Below are positions 12,485 through 23,168 of a stretch of 64,000 nucleotides of DNA, in pieces. A program made the translations under genes and the position numbers. How positions within the stretch are numbered: the stretch's first letter is position 1; the number at the start of each line of letters is the position of its first letter. The stretch spans positions 62,001-126,000 of the forward strand of contig CAJNAR010000150.1 in assembly GCA_905220665.1 (NCBI GenBank), read 5' to 3'. The stretch comes from Albugo candida. Lineage: Eukaryota > Oomycota > Peronosporomycetes > Albuginales > Albuginaceae. A model generated the notes under the pieces. The model did no database searches. It was not told the origin of the DNA and saw only the letters and a list, made by a program, of their open reading frames with translations.

Positions 12485-12685
12485 ATGCACCCCAGTACCG
12501 TACACGAAACAAAAGTCTGCGATGAATGTAACATTCTAGAACCCCTTAAAAATGCGGAGAAAACCAGCCCGATTCAAGTTGAAGTGCGAAGGAAGATATT
12601 GAATTATTCCTCGCTTTTGGACAACTTGACTCGCGAGAATCGGTCGCAATTCTACCGCAGCAAGCAGAAGAAATTGTCGCTGTAA
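12485..12685 (+). other. Short frame upstream of the hAT gene, shared with the decayed copy
   Basis: This 66-codon frame (MHPSTVHETKVCDECNILEP at its start) lies 246 bp before the hAT start codon. Related but broken coding sequence occupies the same relative place in the decayed copy near 8600-8710, so the segment belongs to the repeated unit rather than to a separate host gene. It may be a leader exon or a second small element product. It has a CxxC pair but no domain I can name. Confidence 0.4.
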
Positions 12686-12931
12686 CACAATTACCATGGA
12701 AGTGATCTGAAACCACGCGCCACTACTCATGGACACCTATGGACATCTTTGCGAGTATCGACTGGCAGTATCTATATCTACTCAGCGAGCCACTGCATAG
12801 ACAGCAAATGCAAAGCTGGCGACAAGAACACGACAAGGATCGTGACACGCTGCATTAGGATAAATGTACTAATTTAGGCTATTTGTACTAGCATCTTCAA
12901 AACGAGTCATTTTCCAACGCCGCTTAAAAGA

Positions 12932-15900
12932 ATGGACGACGATCTGATGGCGGTCCCGGTTCCTACGTTGAGAGCTGAACCGGCGCCTGTCACTGACGCA
13001 GACGCGTCTTCATATTCGGACACACATCGAGCTCAAGCTCACAACACAAGCGATGCTGCAGCACTGAGTCATTCCGTCGATTCTTCTTTTGCTTTGCATG
13101 CATCCGACGAAGACGATTCTCATTACCGTATCACAAATCACGTAGCCATCGCCACAGACGACTTTCCTATCGTCTCCCACTCGGATGACACCATGCGTCA
13201 TGAATCTGGCACGACTACATTCACAGCAATAGAGAATACACCTTCCAATCACAGCAATGGAGATGCTTGCAATTCAAATCGAACGCGGCGACAAAGACGC
13301 TCCTCTAAGAGCTGTAGTAAGAAAGATGCAGCGATGATGTTGCCAAGTTATATCTGGAATTACTTTGTCAAGGATTCCACCGGAAAATATGTTATCTGTA
13401 CCTTATGTACGGATCAAACCACCCGATTTGCCTATTCTGGTGGAACCAGCACCATGAACCGACATTTACGTAAAAAACATCACAAATTTGCTCCGGGAAA
13501 ATCAGCGGCAGACTATGAGAAATCCAAATCGTCTTCAACTTTCCGACGATATCCATCGAATCAGGGAACCAATAACATTGGATATAACAACATTATGGAT
13601 GCCGCAGTGTTGAATGGCGTCTCACTCAATGAATTGCAAGCACAACGCCAATTTGTGGATCTGCGAAGACGCGGCAATATAGTGTCAGGAACATCATATT
13701 CGAAACGAAGGAAACTATTCCCTGGATTAGTGTTCCTGGATACCACCACCGACTCGAGCACAAATGGCCTCACCTCATTACCAACTGATTTCGACCCCAC
13801 AGGCTTTGTAAATCTTACGGCCAATGGATCCATCGGGACTCAACTCTCTTCAGCCTTGGATTTCTGCCCAGAATTGGACGCTTCCACGGCCACAAACTCA
13901 GGATTCATGTCGACATCCTCGTCCCCGAGTACTGCCCCCAATTCCAATTTGACAGCCTCGACTTCAGCTGGGATGTATCAGCCAAGTACGATTGATCACA
14001 CTGCACTGATCCATGGGTCATACGCTCTTCGGAATCGTGTCCATCAAAGTCTTTCCACTCAAAAGCTCCTCGCACATCGCGTATTAAAGTATCTGATTGC
14101 TCAATATGAACCGCTCCATTTATCACTGCGCATGCAATCAGAACTCCATCAGCTTTTGTTCGGAATGGAACAATTTCTACCGTCAATCCCTTTCCCCACT
14201 GAAGAAGCGTTGAAAGTCGCATTAGCCAATTTGTACTGCTCACAACGAGAGCTTTTGAAGGAGTTTCTCGTCAGTATCGATCATATGAGCTTTTCATTGA
14301 ATAATTGGACATCAAAGTATGGTCAAAACATACTCACAGTCACAGCCCATTGGATCTCATTGGATTTCAAGCGTCGAGACTGCATATTGGAAGTGTACAT
14401 TCTTCCTCTTGGGGAACATATCAATACTGTTGCGCTATTACATGACGTCATGTACAAATGGGACATTCCAGCTTCCAAGCTTGTGGGATTAGTGATGAGT
14501 CAACAAGCCAAAATCGGCCAAGAAGACAACTCTATACCACAAAGTGCATTACATCAAGAATTCCCAATGCTTTATGTTGTGAATTGCTTTACACAAATGC
14601 TCGATACGTCAATGTCGGAAGGATTATCGAAATGTGAAGAATTGATTCGACGATGTAGGAATTACGTTTCTTATTTCATACAGAATCCATCCGAGTATCA
14701 GATATTCCTATCTCTCAAAGATTTGTCAGCACATTTGCCTCAAGAAGCCTCAACTCTCGGCCATGATACAAATGGTCAAATGTGTGGGCATTCAGCAGAA
14801 GAAACGACAATGAAAACGGAATTGAATGAGACTGTACCTCCATGTACTCGGAATACGTATCCATTGACACTCCCAATTTCATTCATTTGTGACTATGACG
14901 GACAATGGAACACCATTGTCGATATGATTGTTCGTATTGTGGAATTGGAGCCTTATTTGAAGATGTATAAACGCAAGTTGGAAGAAGACAGCAATCCGTC
15001 ACGAAGACCCATGCAGCTTCGATTTGCGTGTTGTGAGATCACAAATGACGAATGGAATGATCTCAAGGAATTGGCTCGTTTACTGGAACCCCTAGGTGAT
15101 GTCGCCCATCTTGCAAAACAGCGCACGGATTACTATCCGGGGCTTTCCATAATGTATCCGATTTGGCACAGTATCAAAGAGCATTTGAGAGATTCCACAC
15201 TTTGGATTACAACGCCTTTGGCAGCTGTTGTCGCAAACACTATCGCAAGTTGTTATGAACGCGTGGAGCCTTGTGCTATGGGCTCCTCAGCTACTCGATC
15301 ATCGTATGTAGCGTGCTTACTGGACCCGCGATTCAAATCACTCGAGTTTTTGAATTCCACTGAGAAGGAACGTCTGATCGATGAAGTGCGTACTCTACAG
15401 CACGAAATGGTATCTGAAGAACGCGATCGTCCCAAGAGCCCGCATGAAGCTGATCTGTCTGATTCACGTGAGGTGGATCTCACTGCATCGAACTCTGTTG
15501 CATCTCACGATGTGAACGCCAAATCGGACGTATCCAAGCAAAGTTGTGAGCAAAGACGAAGCGCCAGTAGTGGCAGTATCTCCCTCCTTCAGCAGTACTC
15601 TCATGTCAAAGACAATCAGACACTGTATCCACCAGATAATGAAAAAGCGGCTCAAGATCATGTCACACAATACATGGAATCGCCTTCATTGCCTGCAACC
15701 GATGATCTCGATAATGATCCGTTAGAGTGGTGGAATCGCTATCAGCGTCTGTACCCGTGGCTTGCGAAATCCGCTCGACGGTATTTGTGCGTTCCAGCTG
15801 TCTCCATCCCATTCGATGAAGTCTTTACAAAAGTCGGACAGCTTATGCGCGAGAAAAAGACCCGACTCGACATTGAGGTCGCTGCCCAAATGTTATTCAG

Positions 15901-15952
15901 TCGAAGCGTATCGAACATTGCGGAAATGGATCGATTCAATCTTTCCGCGTAA
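12932..15952 (+). CDS. BED-finger/hAT transposase-like protein, 1006 aa
   Basis: One uninterrupted frame. Residues about 134-185 form a BED zinc finger (Trp142, Cys156, Cys159, His178 and His183/184, after MLPSYIWNYFV). The middle has the helical and RNase H-like character of hAT transposases (TSKYGQNILTVTAHWISLD near residue 463), and the C-terminus (about 930-995) carries the hAT dimerisation pattern: WW, PWLAKSARRYLCVPAVS, then the FDEVFTKVGQ stretch and R-x-L. The first 130 residues are low complexity. A damaged relative lies at 8.56-9.39 kb, so this is a repeated element. The intact 3-kb frame means a recent active transposase or a domesticated gene; I did not find terminal inverted repeats or target-site duplications that would decide this. 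The next gene starts only 26 bp after its stop. Confidence 0.85.
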   Translation: MDDDLMAVPVPTLRAEPAPVTDADASSYSDTHRAQAHNTSDAAALSHSVDSSFALHASDEDDSHYRITNHVAIATDDFPIVSHSDDTMRHESGTTTFTAIENTPSNHSNGDACNSNRTRRQRRSSKSCSKKDAAMMLPSYIWNYFVKDSTGKYVICTLCTDQTTRFAYSGGTSTMNRHLRKKHHKFAPGKSAADYEKSKSSSTFRRYPSNQGTNNIGYNNIMDAAVLNGVSLNELQAQRQFVDLRRRGNIVSGTSYSKRRKLFPGLVFLDTTTDSSTNGLTSLPTDFDPTGFVNLTANGSIGTQLSSALDFCPELDASTATNSGFMSTSSSPSTAPNSNLTASTSAGMYQPSTIDHTALIHGSYALRNRVHQSLSTQKLLAHRVLKYLIAQYEPLHLSLRMQSELHQLLFGMEQFLPSIPFPTEEALKVALANLYCSQRELLKEFLVSIDHMSFSLNNWTSKYGQNILTVTAHWISLDFKRRDCILEVYILPLGEHINTVALLHDVMYKWDIPASKLVGLVMSQQAKIGQEDNSIPQSALHQEFPMLYVVNCFTQMLDTSMSEGLSKCEELIRRCRNYVSYFIQNPSEYQIFLSLKDLSAHLPQEASTLGHDTNGQMCGHSAEETTMKTELNETVPPCTRNTYPLTLPISFICDYDGQWNTIVDMIVRIVELEPYLKMYKRKLEEDSNPSRRPMQLRFACCEITNDEWNDLKELARLLEPLGDVAHLAKQRTDYYPGLSIMYPIWHSIKEHLRDSTLWITTPLAAVVANTIASCYERVEPCAMGSSATRSSYVACLLDPRFKSLEFLNSTEKERLIDEVRTLQHEMVSEERDRPKSPHEADLSDSREVDLTASNSVASHDVNAKSDVSKQSCEQRRSASSGSISLLQQYSHVKDNQTLYPPDNEKAAQDHVTQYMESPSLPATDDLDNDPLEWWNRYQRLYPWLAKSARRYLCVPAVSIPFDEVFTKVGQLMREKKTRLDIEVAAQMLFSRSVSNIAEMDRFNLSA

Positions 15953-15978
15953 TCGGATCGTATTCGCATACGGCACAA

Positions 15979-16778
15979 ATGATTTTCTTCCACATTTCGA
16001 CTGTCGCGTGTCTATTCAGCGAAATGGGATCCGTCCGATTTGCGCTGTTTCAAGCGATTCTGTTCAGCGCAATTGCCGCGTGTTTGACGAGTGCATTTAC
16101 GAATCCATTGAAGCGAAATTGGGACGAGAAGGATTATGTGTTTGTGCTCGCAGTGTTCACGACAGTGTTTCTCGATCGCATGCGTTCCAAACGGATCGAA
16201 AGTATGGTTCAAAAAGCACATTACGAAAAGCGACGAGAAGCGGCTCTGCTGGAATTCAACGGAATGTATCATGGAGAAGCGATGCAAATTGGAAAGAATG
16301 CCACGACATGTGTTCTCTTCTTCGTACGGCGTCTCACTCGGAGACTCCATCGCTTACTCATTGGAATTCTGTAGGGCTCCTGGTGTCGTGCATCTCGGAA
16401 AGCATTACAAACGTTTGATTCCGTCCGAGCGACTGTATCGAATGACATCCAATTTGTAGCTCTCACGCAAGAAACCCGCGAGGAATTGGAAATGTATTCC
16501 GTCAAAGGCGTTAACGCCGCGTACTTCAAAGATTTGCGAGATTTTGACTTTACAATTGCGATGGAGGATGGACGAATGAGCAAAGAGTATCTCGTGCGCT
16601 TTGATCTCACAACGGTGCCGTATGTGTTTATCGTCGGGAGAAATCGTATGATCGAATGGTACGGCCGCGTCGACGATAAAGCCTTCAAAGTACGTCATCT
16701 CCGTTGATGAGTTGGCAACGTGACAGAAACACTTTGTAGCAAATGCTGGAAATGAATGCGTCGAATTCGTCTGCGTGA
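15979..16778 (+). CDS. Membrane-anchored thioredoxin-fold (redoxin/TlpA-like) protein, 232 aa
   Basis: Three exons, 15979-16323, 16375-16689 and 16740-16778, with 51- and 50-nt GT-AG introns. Splicing joins VLFF to GSWCRASRKAL, rebuilding a thioredoxin active-site strand and helix; the cis-proline loop follows as TVPYVFIVGRNRM. The N-terminal 60 residues have two hydrophobic stretches (about 16-38 and 49-60), so membrane attachment is likely, followed by a basic helical linker. The active-site motif is WCRAS: the second redox cysteine is Ser, so classical dithiol chemistry is not expected and a monothiol or structural role is more likely. An alternative start is the Met at 16024. The frame would be broken without the introns, which supports the model. 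Family placement is by fold motif only. Confidence 0.7.
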
Positions 16779-16853
16779 GCGCCGCGCCCGGAAGATACAC
16801 AACGAAGCAAGTAGAAGAGAATGCTACGATAACGTGAAAGAGCTGATTACATC

Positions 16854-18968
16854 TTAGTACCGACCTCCATATCGTCGAAATCCGCCATCTGAATCGCCTC
16901 TTCCTCCTCGACCCGGTCCACGATCGCGAGAAAATGGAGCACGACTCATATCTCTATCTCGATCACGACTTCGTGAACGTCCATTTCGATTATGTGAGCG
17001 TGAGGCATTTCCACTTGTTGGAGGATTCCCCATTCCCGGCTGGAAATATGTCTTGGAAAAGGAGACGCGCATATGTGAATCGGGATACGAGAGATTATCG
17101 AGGCAAAGGAGAGCCATCACCGCTTCGTCCATTGTGGCCATTTCAATAATTGCCATTTTGTTGTTTTGTTTGATGAAATGAAAGTTTTTCACAAAGCCGT
17201 ACGGTTGAAACAATTCCACCAATGCATTTTGATTCCGTTGTAACTCCATCGGAATGCCGGAAATGTGTAATAGCGGACACGGTGAGACAGCTTCCTGTGG
17301 ACTACGTCGACGATAACGATGTAAAGGCGATTGTGAGAAATCCCGCGTGTTCTCCAGCTCAAATAGATCGACTTCTCCGCGCGGCATGGACACATTCTGA
17401 TGCTTGGAATAATCGACCCGGAGTTTCTTGTTGAATAGATAGACGCCATCCAAATGATCGAGCGCAGAAGTCGCCTGAGAGTTCACGTCACTTTCTTGTG
17501 CTCCAAACAAATACAAAAACTTACATGAAAATCGTCGACAAACTGAATCAAAGCTGTGTCCTGTTTCCGAAACATAATTTTCACTCGCACGACATCGCCA
17601 AAACATCCGAAAAATGTGAATAAGCGATCGGGCGTCTGTGAATGGAATCGCATAAGTCGCAAAAGGAGAACGAGTGTACGATGACATACCACCAGCTTTT
17701 GATCCATATTGCTGCAGATAAGAACGGGTGAGCGACGTTTGTCTGGACGTAAGGATCGACCTGTCGAATGCGGAGGTAAGCTATAACCGGGCGGCATGTG
17801 TCCAAACGAGTCGTCATCAAAGCGATCCGGCCCTGGACCTCGCGTGTCGAAACGCGGACCTTCCATGTAGCCCTCATGTTCGTCTGTGAAATCATTTCGT
17901 GGACCGTACACACCACTACCTCCTCTGCCTTGTGAATTCGGTACATCACCGAGCATTCCTGGCATTGGTCCTTCGTCGTAATTGATATCAGGGCCGTTTC
18001 CGTCGGCAACAGAGGGACCCGGAGGCAAGCCCGGATTCATGTAATCCCAAGATCGATCGTTGTTGAACCGAACGCGTAATTCTGGATGTCGAGAGAAGAC
18101 GATACCCAACGTGTTGCATCCAGTGTATATATCTCGTCCATCTAGCGCTTGCTGCGCAGCTTGTGCCTGATCGATGGATTCCATTTGCACCAGCGCCTTA
18201 AATTCTTCGTTTTTCCAAAATGTGACCACTTTTTGTACATTGCCAAATTTCTGGAAAACCTATCGATTTTCAAATGTAAAGCAAAGAGCAGCCAAAAAAA
18301 CGACTCAAAGACCTGCTGTAAGACATCCACAGTGACGTCATAATCGATTTTGGTCACAGTGACCATAAGAATTGTGTTGGGTGCACCCGCATACCCTCCT
18401 CGTCTTCCCATTGATCCATTGCCACTATCTCCCGAACGAGAAGAATGCTGATTTTTTGTCATATTCTCATAGTCAGACGAATGTTCCTGACGCGTATTCG
18501 GTCGATTGGATCGATGGGAATGATTTTGGTCGATCGAATGCTCGTCCTGAAATCCAGCGCGAGTGGTGATTTCACTCCGATTACTATACTCGAAAAAGAT
18601 CCTAGCTCCTCGTATCGTCGCATCTCGAGTTTGGTAAAAGTTTATGAGATTTGTCGCTGACGAAACATCCGGTAATTGCACAAATGCTTGTGATTTCTGT
18701 GTGATAAGTAGAGATTTCTCGACAACAGCGAATGGACAGCACAATGCGAGCAGCTCGCTTTCAAGACAGTCTTGTGGTAATCCATGGACGAATACAACCT
18801 AAGCATGCAAGAATTTGGAAATAAAAGCTGTCATGGAAATGGAGTACAACGATGGAGGAAGGAAATGTGTACCCGGGACTCAGGATTACTAGAACGTGCG
18901 CGTTTGGACATTGGTCTGTTATTTTCCAACTCTTTTGCACCACGTTTACCAGTCGCAGGCTCTGTCAT
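16854..18968 (-). CDS. Polypyrimidine-tract-binding (PTB/hnRNP L-type) RNA-binding protein, 627 aa
   Basis: Five exons: 18968-18873, 18798-18313, 18259-17690, 17635-17525 and 17474-16854; introns of 74, 53, 54 and 50 nt, all phase 0. Four RRM-type domains can be traced in the PTB order: the first begins VVFVHGLPQDCLESELLALC, the second TILMVTVTKIDYDVTVDVLQ and is completed over an intron by VFQKFGNVQKVVTFW, the third VLICSNMDQKLVTPDRLF, followed by the typical SKHQNV and then SPLHRY linker, and the fourth begins LLHISGIPMEL. The N-terminus has a KRARSS basic stretch as a possible nuclear signal; the C-terminus is an RS/RGG-rich tail ending GGRGDSDGGFRRYGGRY. Such proteins bind CU-rich RNA and control splicing, stability and translation. 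A Gly/Pro-rich linker separates RRM2 and RRM3. Confidence 0.9.
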
Positions 18969-20441
<1,473 letters not shown>

Positions 20442-21038
20442 TTTAGTGCTTTCGTTTGGATATACACGATCATTGCTTTACCATTTGCTTTGAAAGACGG
20501 ACACATGTCTTTGTTTTCTTATTCGTTTCCGCTGTTTTCTACTTGCTGTTTCACGCTTTACCGGCATAATTGTGTTAGCTGAAAGGGAACAAGCGATTCT
20601 CAAACAGCGTTCTTCTCCTTAACGCGCGATTAAGAATTCTGTCAAATTGAAAGGCTGATGTGCTATTTTGGTAAAAAGTAACTTTTGATGAATACTCTTC
20701 GATCCGCTAATATGAAGAGTGATGTTCTCGATGGAACTGGCAACTACGGGGAATTGTATGAACCGATAGAAGCATGTATAAGTGCACATCACATTACAGG
20801 CTAACGCATATGGCTTGGTAACATGATTCGACAAAGTTTTACTACTGTGTAGTATAGTGCATATGCGCCTGGAGCGTCATTTATACCTACTACTTTTTCT
20901 TGGAATAGGGCCGCACCAAGTAGATCACAAGAAGGCACAAGACATTGCACATTGCACCAAATACACATCATGAATTTGGCTCCTCAGCGCAACGCTTTTA
21001 AATATATATCCTGCAAACGTACCTCTCCTTAACATCAT
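20442..21038. other. No gene seen
   Basis: Contains the 3' flank of ARF1 and the upstream flank of the first tRNA gene; frames here are short and unrecognised. Confidence 0.4.
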
Positions 21039-21109
21039 GCGCCGTTGGTTTAGTGGTAAAATATCTCGTTGCCATCGAGATGCCCCGGGTTCGATTCCCG
21101 GACGGCGCA
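21039..21109 (+). tRNA. tRNA-Gly, anticodon GCC
   Basis: The 71-nt sequence folds as a cloverleaf: a 7-bp acceptor stem GCGCCGT/ACGGCGC, a D arm with GGTTTAGTGGTA, a 5-bp anticodon stem TCTCG/CGAGA around loop TTGCCAT (anticodon GCC, reading GGC), and a T arm with stem CCGGG/CCCGG and the GTTCGAT loop consensus. There is no intron. The internal A and B boxes of an RNA polymerase III promoter are intact, and a TTTT run follows shortly downstream (21122-21125). An almost identical gene lies opposite at 21854-21924. Confidence 0.96.
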
Positions 21110-21853
21110 CATTTATCTCTGTGTTTTCAGGTGAGTCTCATATTCTCAAGAGTTTCCGTTCACATCGTATAATTGCTTTAAACCCACGTCGGCATCCATT
21201 ATAATTGCAATTTCAATTCACGATGTTGCGAAAGAAGCGTCAAATCTCATAACTCCTACATCATTATAGGATTCTGCGTTAAGAGAGATTTATTGAAGTC
21301 TATTAACAGTCCTCCCTTCACTTGGGTTGAATGGACAGAGTCTGCATTCAAATTAAAAAAAAAAGCTACCAGGGGAGCGGGACAAGCGGTCTCTATATAT
21401 TGATGCAAAAGATAGAGGTAAAAAAGTACTTCCAAAAAGTGTCGCTTTCTAGCTCAATCAAATCCAATCATGATCCATGTGGAAATCAGCACACAGGATC
21501 AACTCCGACTATGAGCCCCACACGGTCAATTGCGCGAAAAAACACAGTGTAAGACGTAACAACCGTCAAGAATGAATGTATTGGTCACATTACAAAAACT
21601 GCAAGATGACTATGTAGTCTCGCGCATTCTTAGTATTCAGATATTAAAGCCCAGGGCAATGATATTCTACTTCTTCGCTGGAATTATACAGAGCCTACAA
21701 GTCACTCTATAGGTGGAGTTACATAAATTCTTCTACAAAGCGAGCCAAACGGTAAGCCGAACTGGAGTACTGAATTATAATCTAGCAGAGGACACTACAG
21801 AAACATCACCAAATATCATTCTACTTCCACTCATTCATGTCCGAGCGAAAATG
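21110..21853. other. Spacer between two convergent tRNA-Gly genes
   Basis: The 744-bp spacer has short frames only (for example 21331-21552) and no recognisable gene. The two tRNA genes face each other across it, making a 71-bp near-perfect inverted repeat. Confidence 0.5.
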
Positions 21854-21924
21854 TACGCCGTCCGGGAATCGAACCCGGGGCATCTCGATGGCAACGAGAT
21901 ATTTTACCACTAAACCAACGGCGC
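21854..21924 (-). tRNA. tRNA-Gly, anticodon GCC, second copy in opposite orientation
   Basis: Same cloverleaf as the gene at 21039-21109: anticodon loop TTGCCAT, identical D, anticodon and T arms. The only change I see is at the acceptor end, ACGGCGT instead of ACGGCGC, which turns the first G-C pair into a G-T pair. Flanks share no similarity with those of the first copy, so only the tRNA itself is duplicated. A short T run follows its 3' end. Confidence 0.94.
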
Positions 21925-22940
21925 TTTACATACACTGATGTCATATATAGTATAAATAAAGCGTAACACAGCATTGTGGCTTTTTTGAACGGCGACCAAG
22001 AACTTCTGCTCTTTTCGTGGTCTACACCCGAATTTTGTGCTTATTCTGTACTCTTAAAGGCAGCGTTACGATCAATACAAACACATTAAGCTCAGCAAGG
22101 TCTGGATTAACTCGCAAAGTATCACTTGTTCTTTTTTCGGAACTTGACGGTTGTTGCTGTACGGCATCGACAAGCAGAAGTGCAAGTGCACCTCGGACAA
22201 TGCGTGAATTTAGCCACAGGTTGGACATAGTCTCGTATTGTTCTGGGCCACAATGTAGGAGTGTCAACAGTAAGACATATTGTCAACTCAGAGGTATTTT
22301 CATGGAAGTTTTATATGTATTAATAAAATTCAGGACACCCTAGGCACGTAGAGATATTTCGAGTCATATCAACATTTTCACTGATATGACTATACCTGCA
22401 CTCAATATATTTTGTGGAACTTGATTATGCGAAGAACAAAGCCCTAGCAGTGTATGGGTATTTTCTGTGTGACTTGGCCCTTTTCCTTTGTAACGATCCT
22501 ATACTGTTGTTATTTAATATCAACAGCGCTTACGCGGCGGAATCGAGTCCGTTTGAGAGATCCCTAGCTTTCGCTTGCGCCTGTCGGATTCAAAATGCGG
22601 TCAGCATTGGCTGTTTAGTTTTCATCCTAGGTTTGCCATCACACCCAAGCACTGAAAAACTGGTACTAGAATAAACGATCGAAATATGGAAATTTCTAAC
22701 TTTCTTCCTCCTGGCACGACTGCGCAAAAGGTGAAACAGTATTTTCGTGGACCAGATCAGCTCGCACGGCTTCTTCAATATTTCTACAGTATCCTCAAAG
22801 CCTGTCTTTCACGAATAAAGTTAGCGGCACACGAGTGAAAGGAGAGGAAGAGAAGTGAATGGAAGCAAGCCGAGTATTGAGAGATGTTAAACTAAGGTAA
22901 CAATATAAAGGATGAAAGCGTCAGAGTCTGTATATTGCAA
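21925..22940. other. No gene seen
   Basis: Short frames on both strands (22017-22343, 22414-22674) lack motifs and do not form exons of an obvious protein. Confidence 0.4.
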
Positions 22941-23168
22941 TCAATGTTGATTAGGTCCATGTGATATATCGCTTCTCTTCATAAGCAGTTTTCTGTTTGG
23001 TGGTGGTGGCTCGGGTTTTTTGGGGCGCGCTTGTTTAGCGGGTCTTGTATCTGACGGGGGAAGCCTTATGTGCACAGAAGTATGTTTCTTGGGTCCAACG
23101 TCTTTTATTGAACAGACTTGTACGTTTACGATTGAAAAGCCAATGGCGAGAATCAAATAGAATTGCAT
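22941..23168 (-). CDS. Small predicted secreted protein, 75 aa, basic and proline-rich
   Basis: The first ATG of the frame (23168) opens a signal peptide (MQFYLILAIGFSI, then VNVQVCS), after which the mature part of about 55 residues is strongly basic and rich in proline: LPPSDTRPAKQARPKKPEPP, then PPNRKLLMKR. Only one cysteine is present and it lies near the cleavage site, so no disulfide is expected. No RXLR or CHxC motif is visible. I recognise no homologue. It lies alone in a sparse region. A small secreted effector is a fair hypothesis, but the frame is short enough that chance cannot be excluded; the clean signal peptide is the main argument. Confidence 0.45.
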   Translation of the reverse strand: MQFYLILAIGFSIVNVQVCSIKDVGPKKHTSVHIRLPPSDTRPAKQARPKKPEPPPPNRKLLMKRSDISHGPNQH

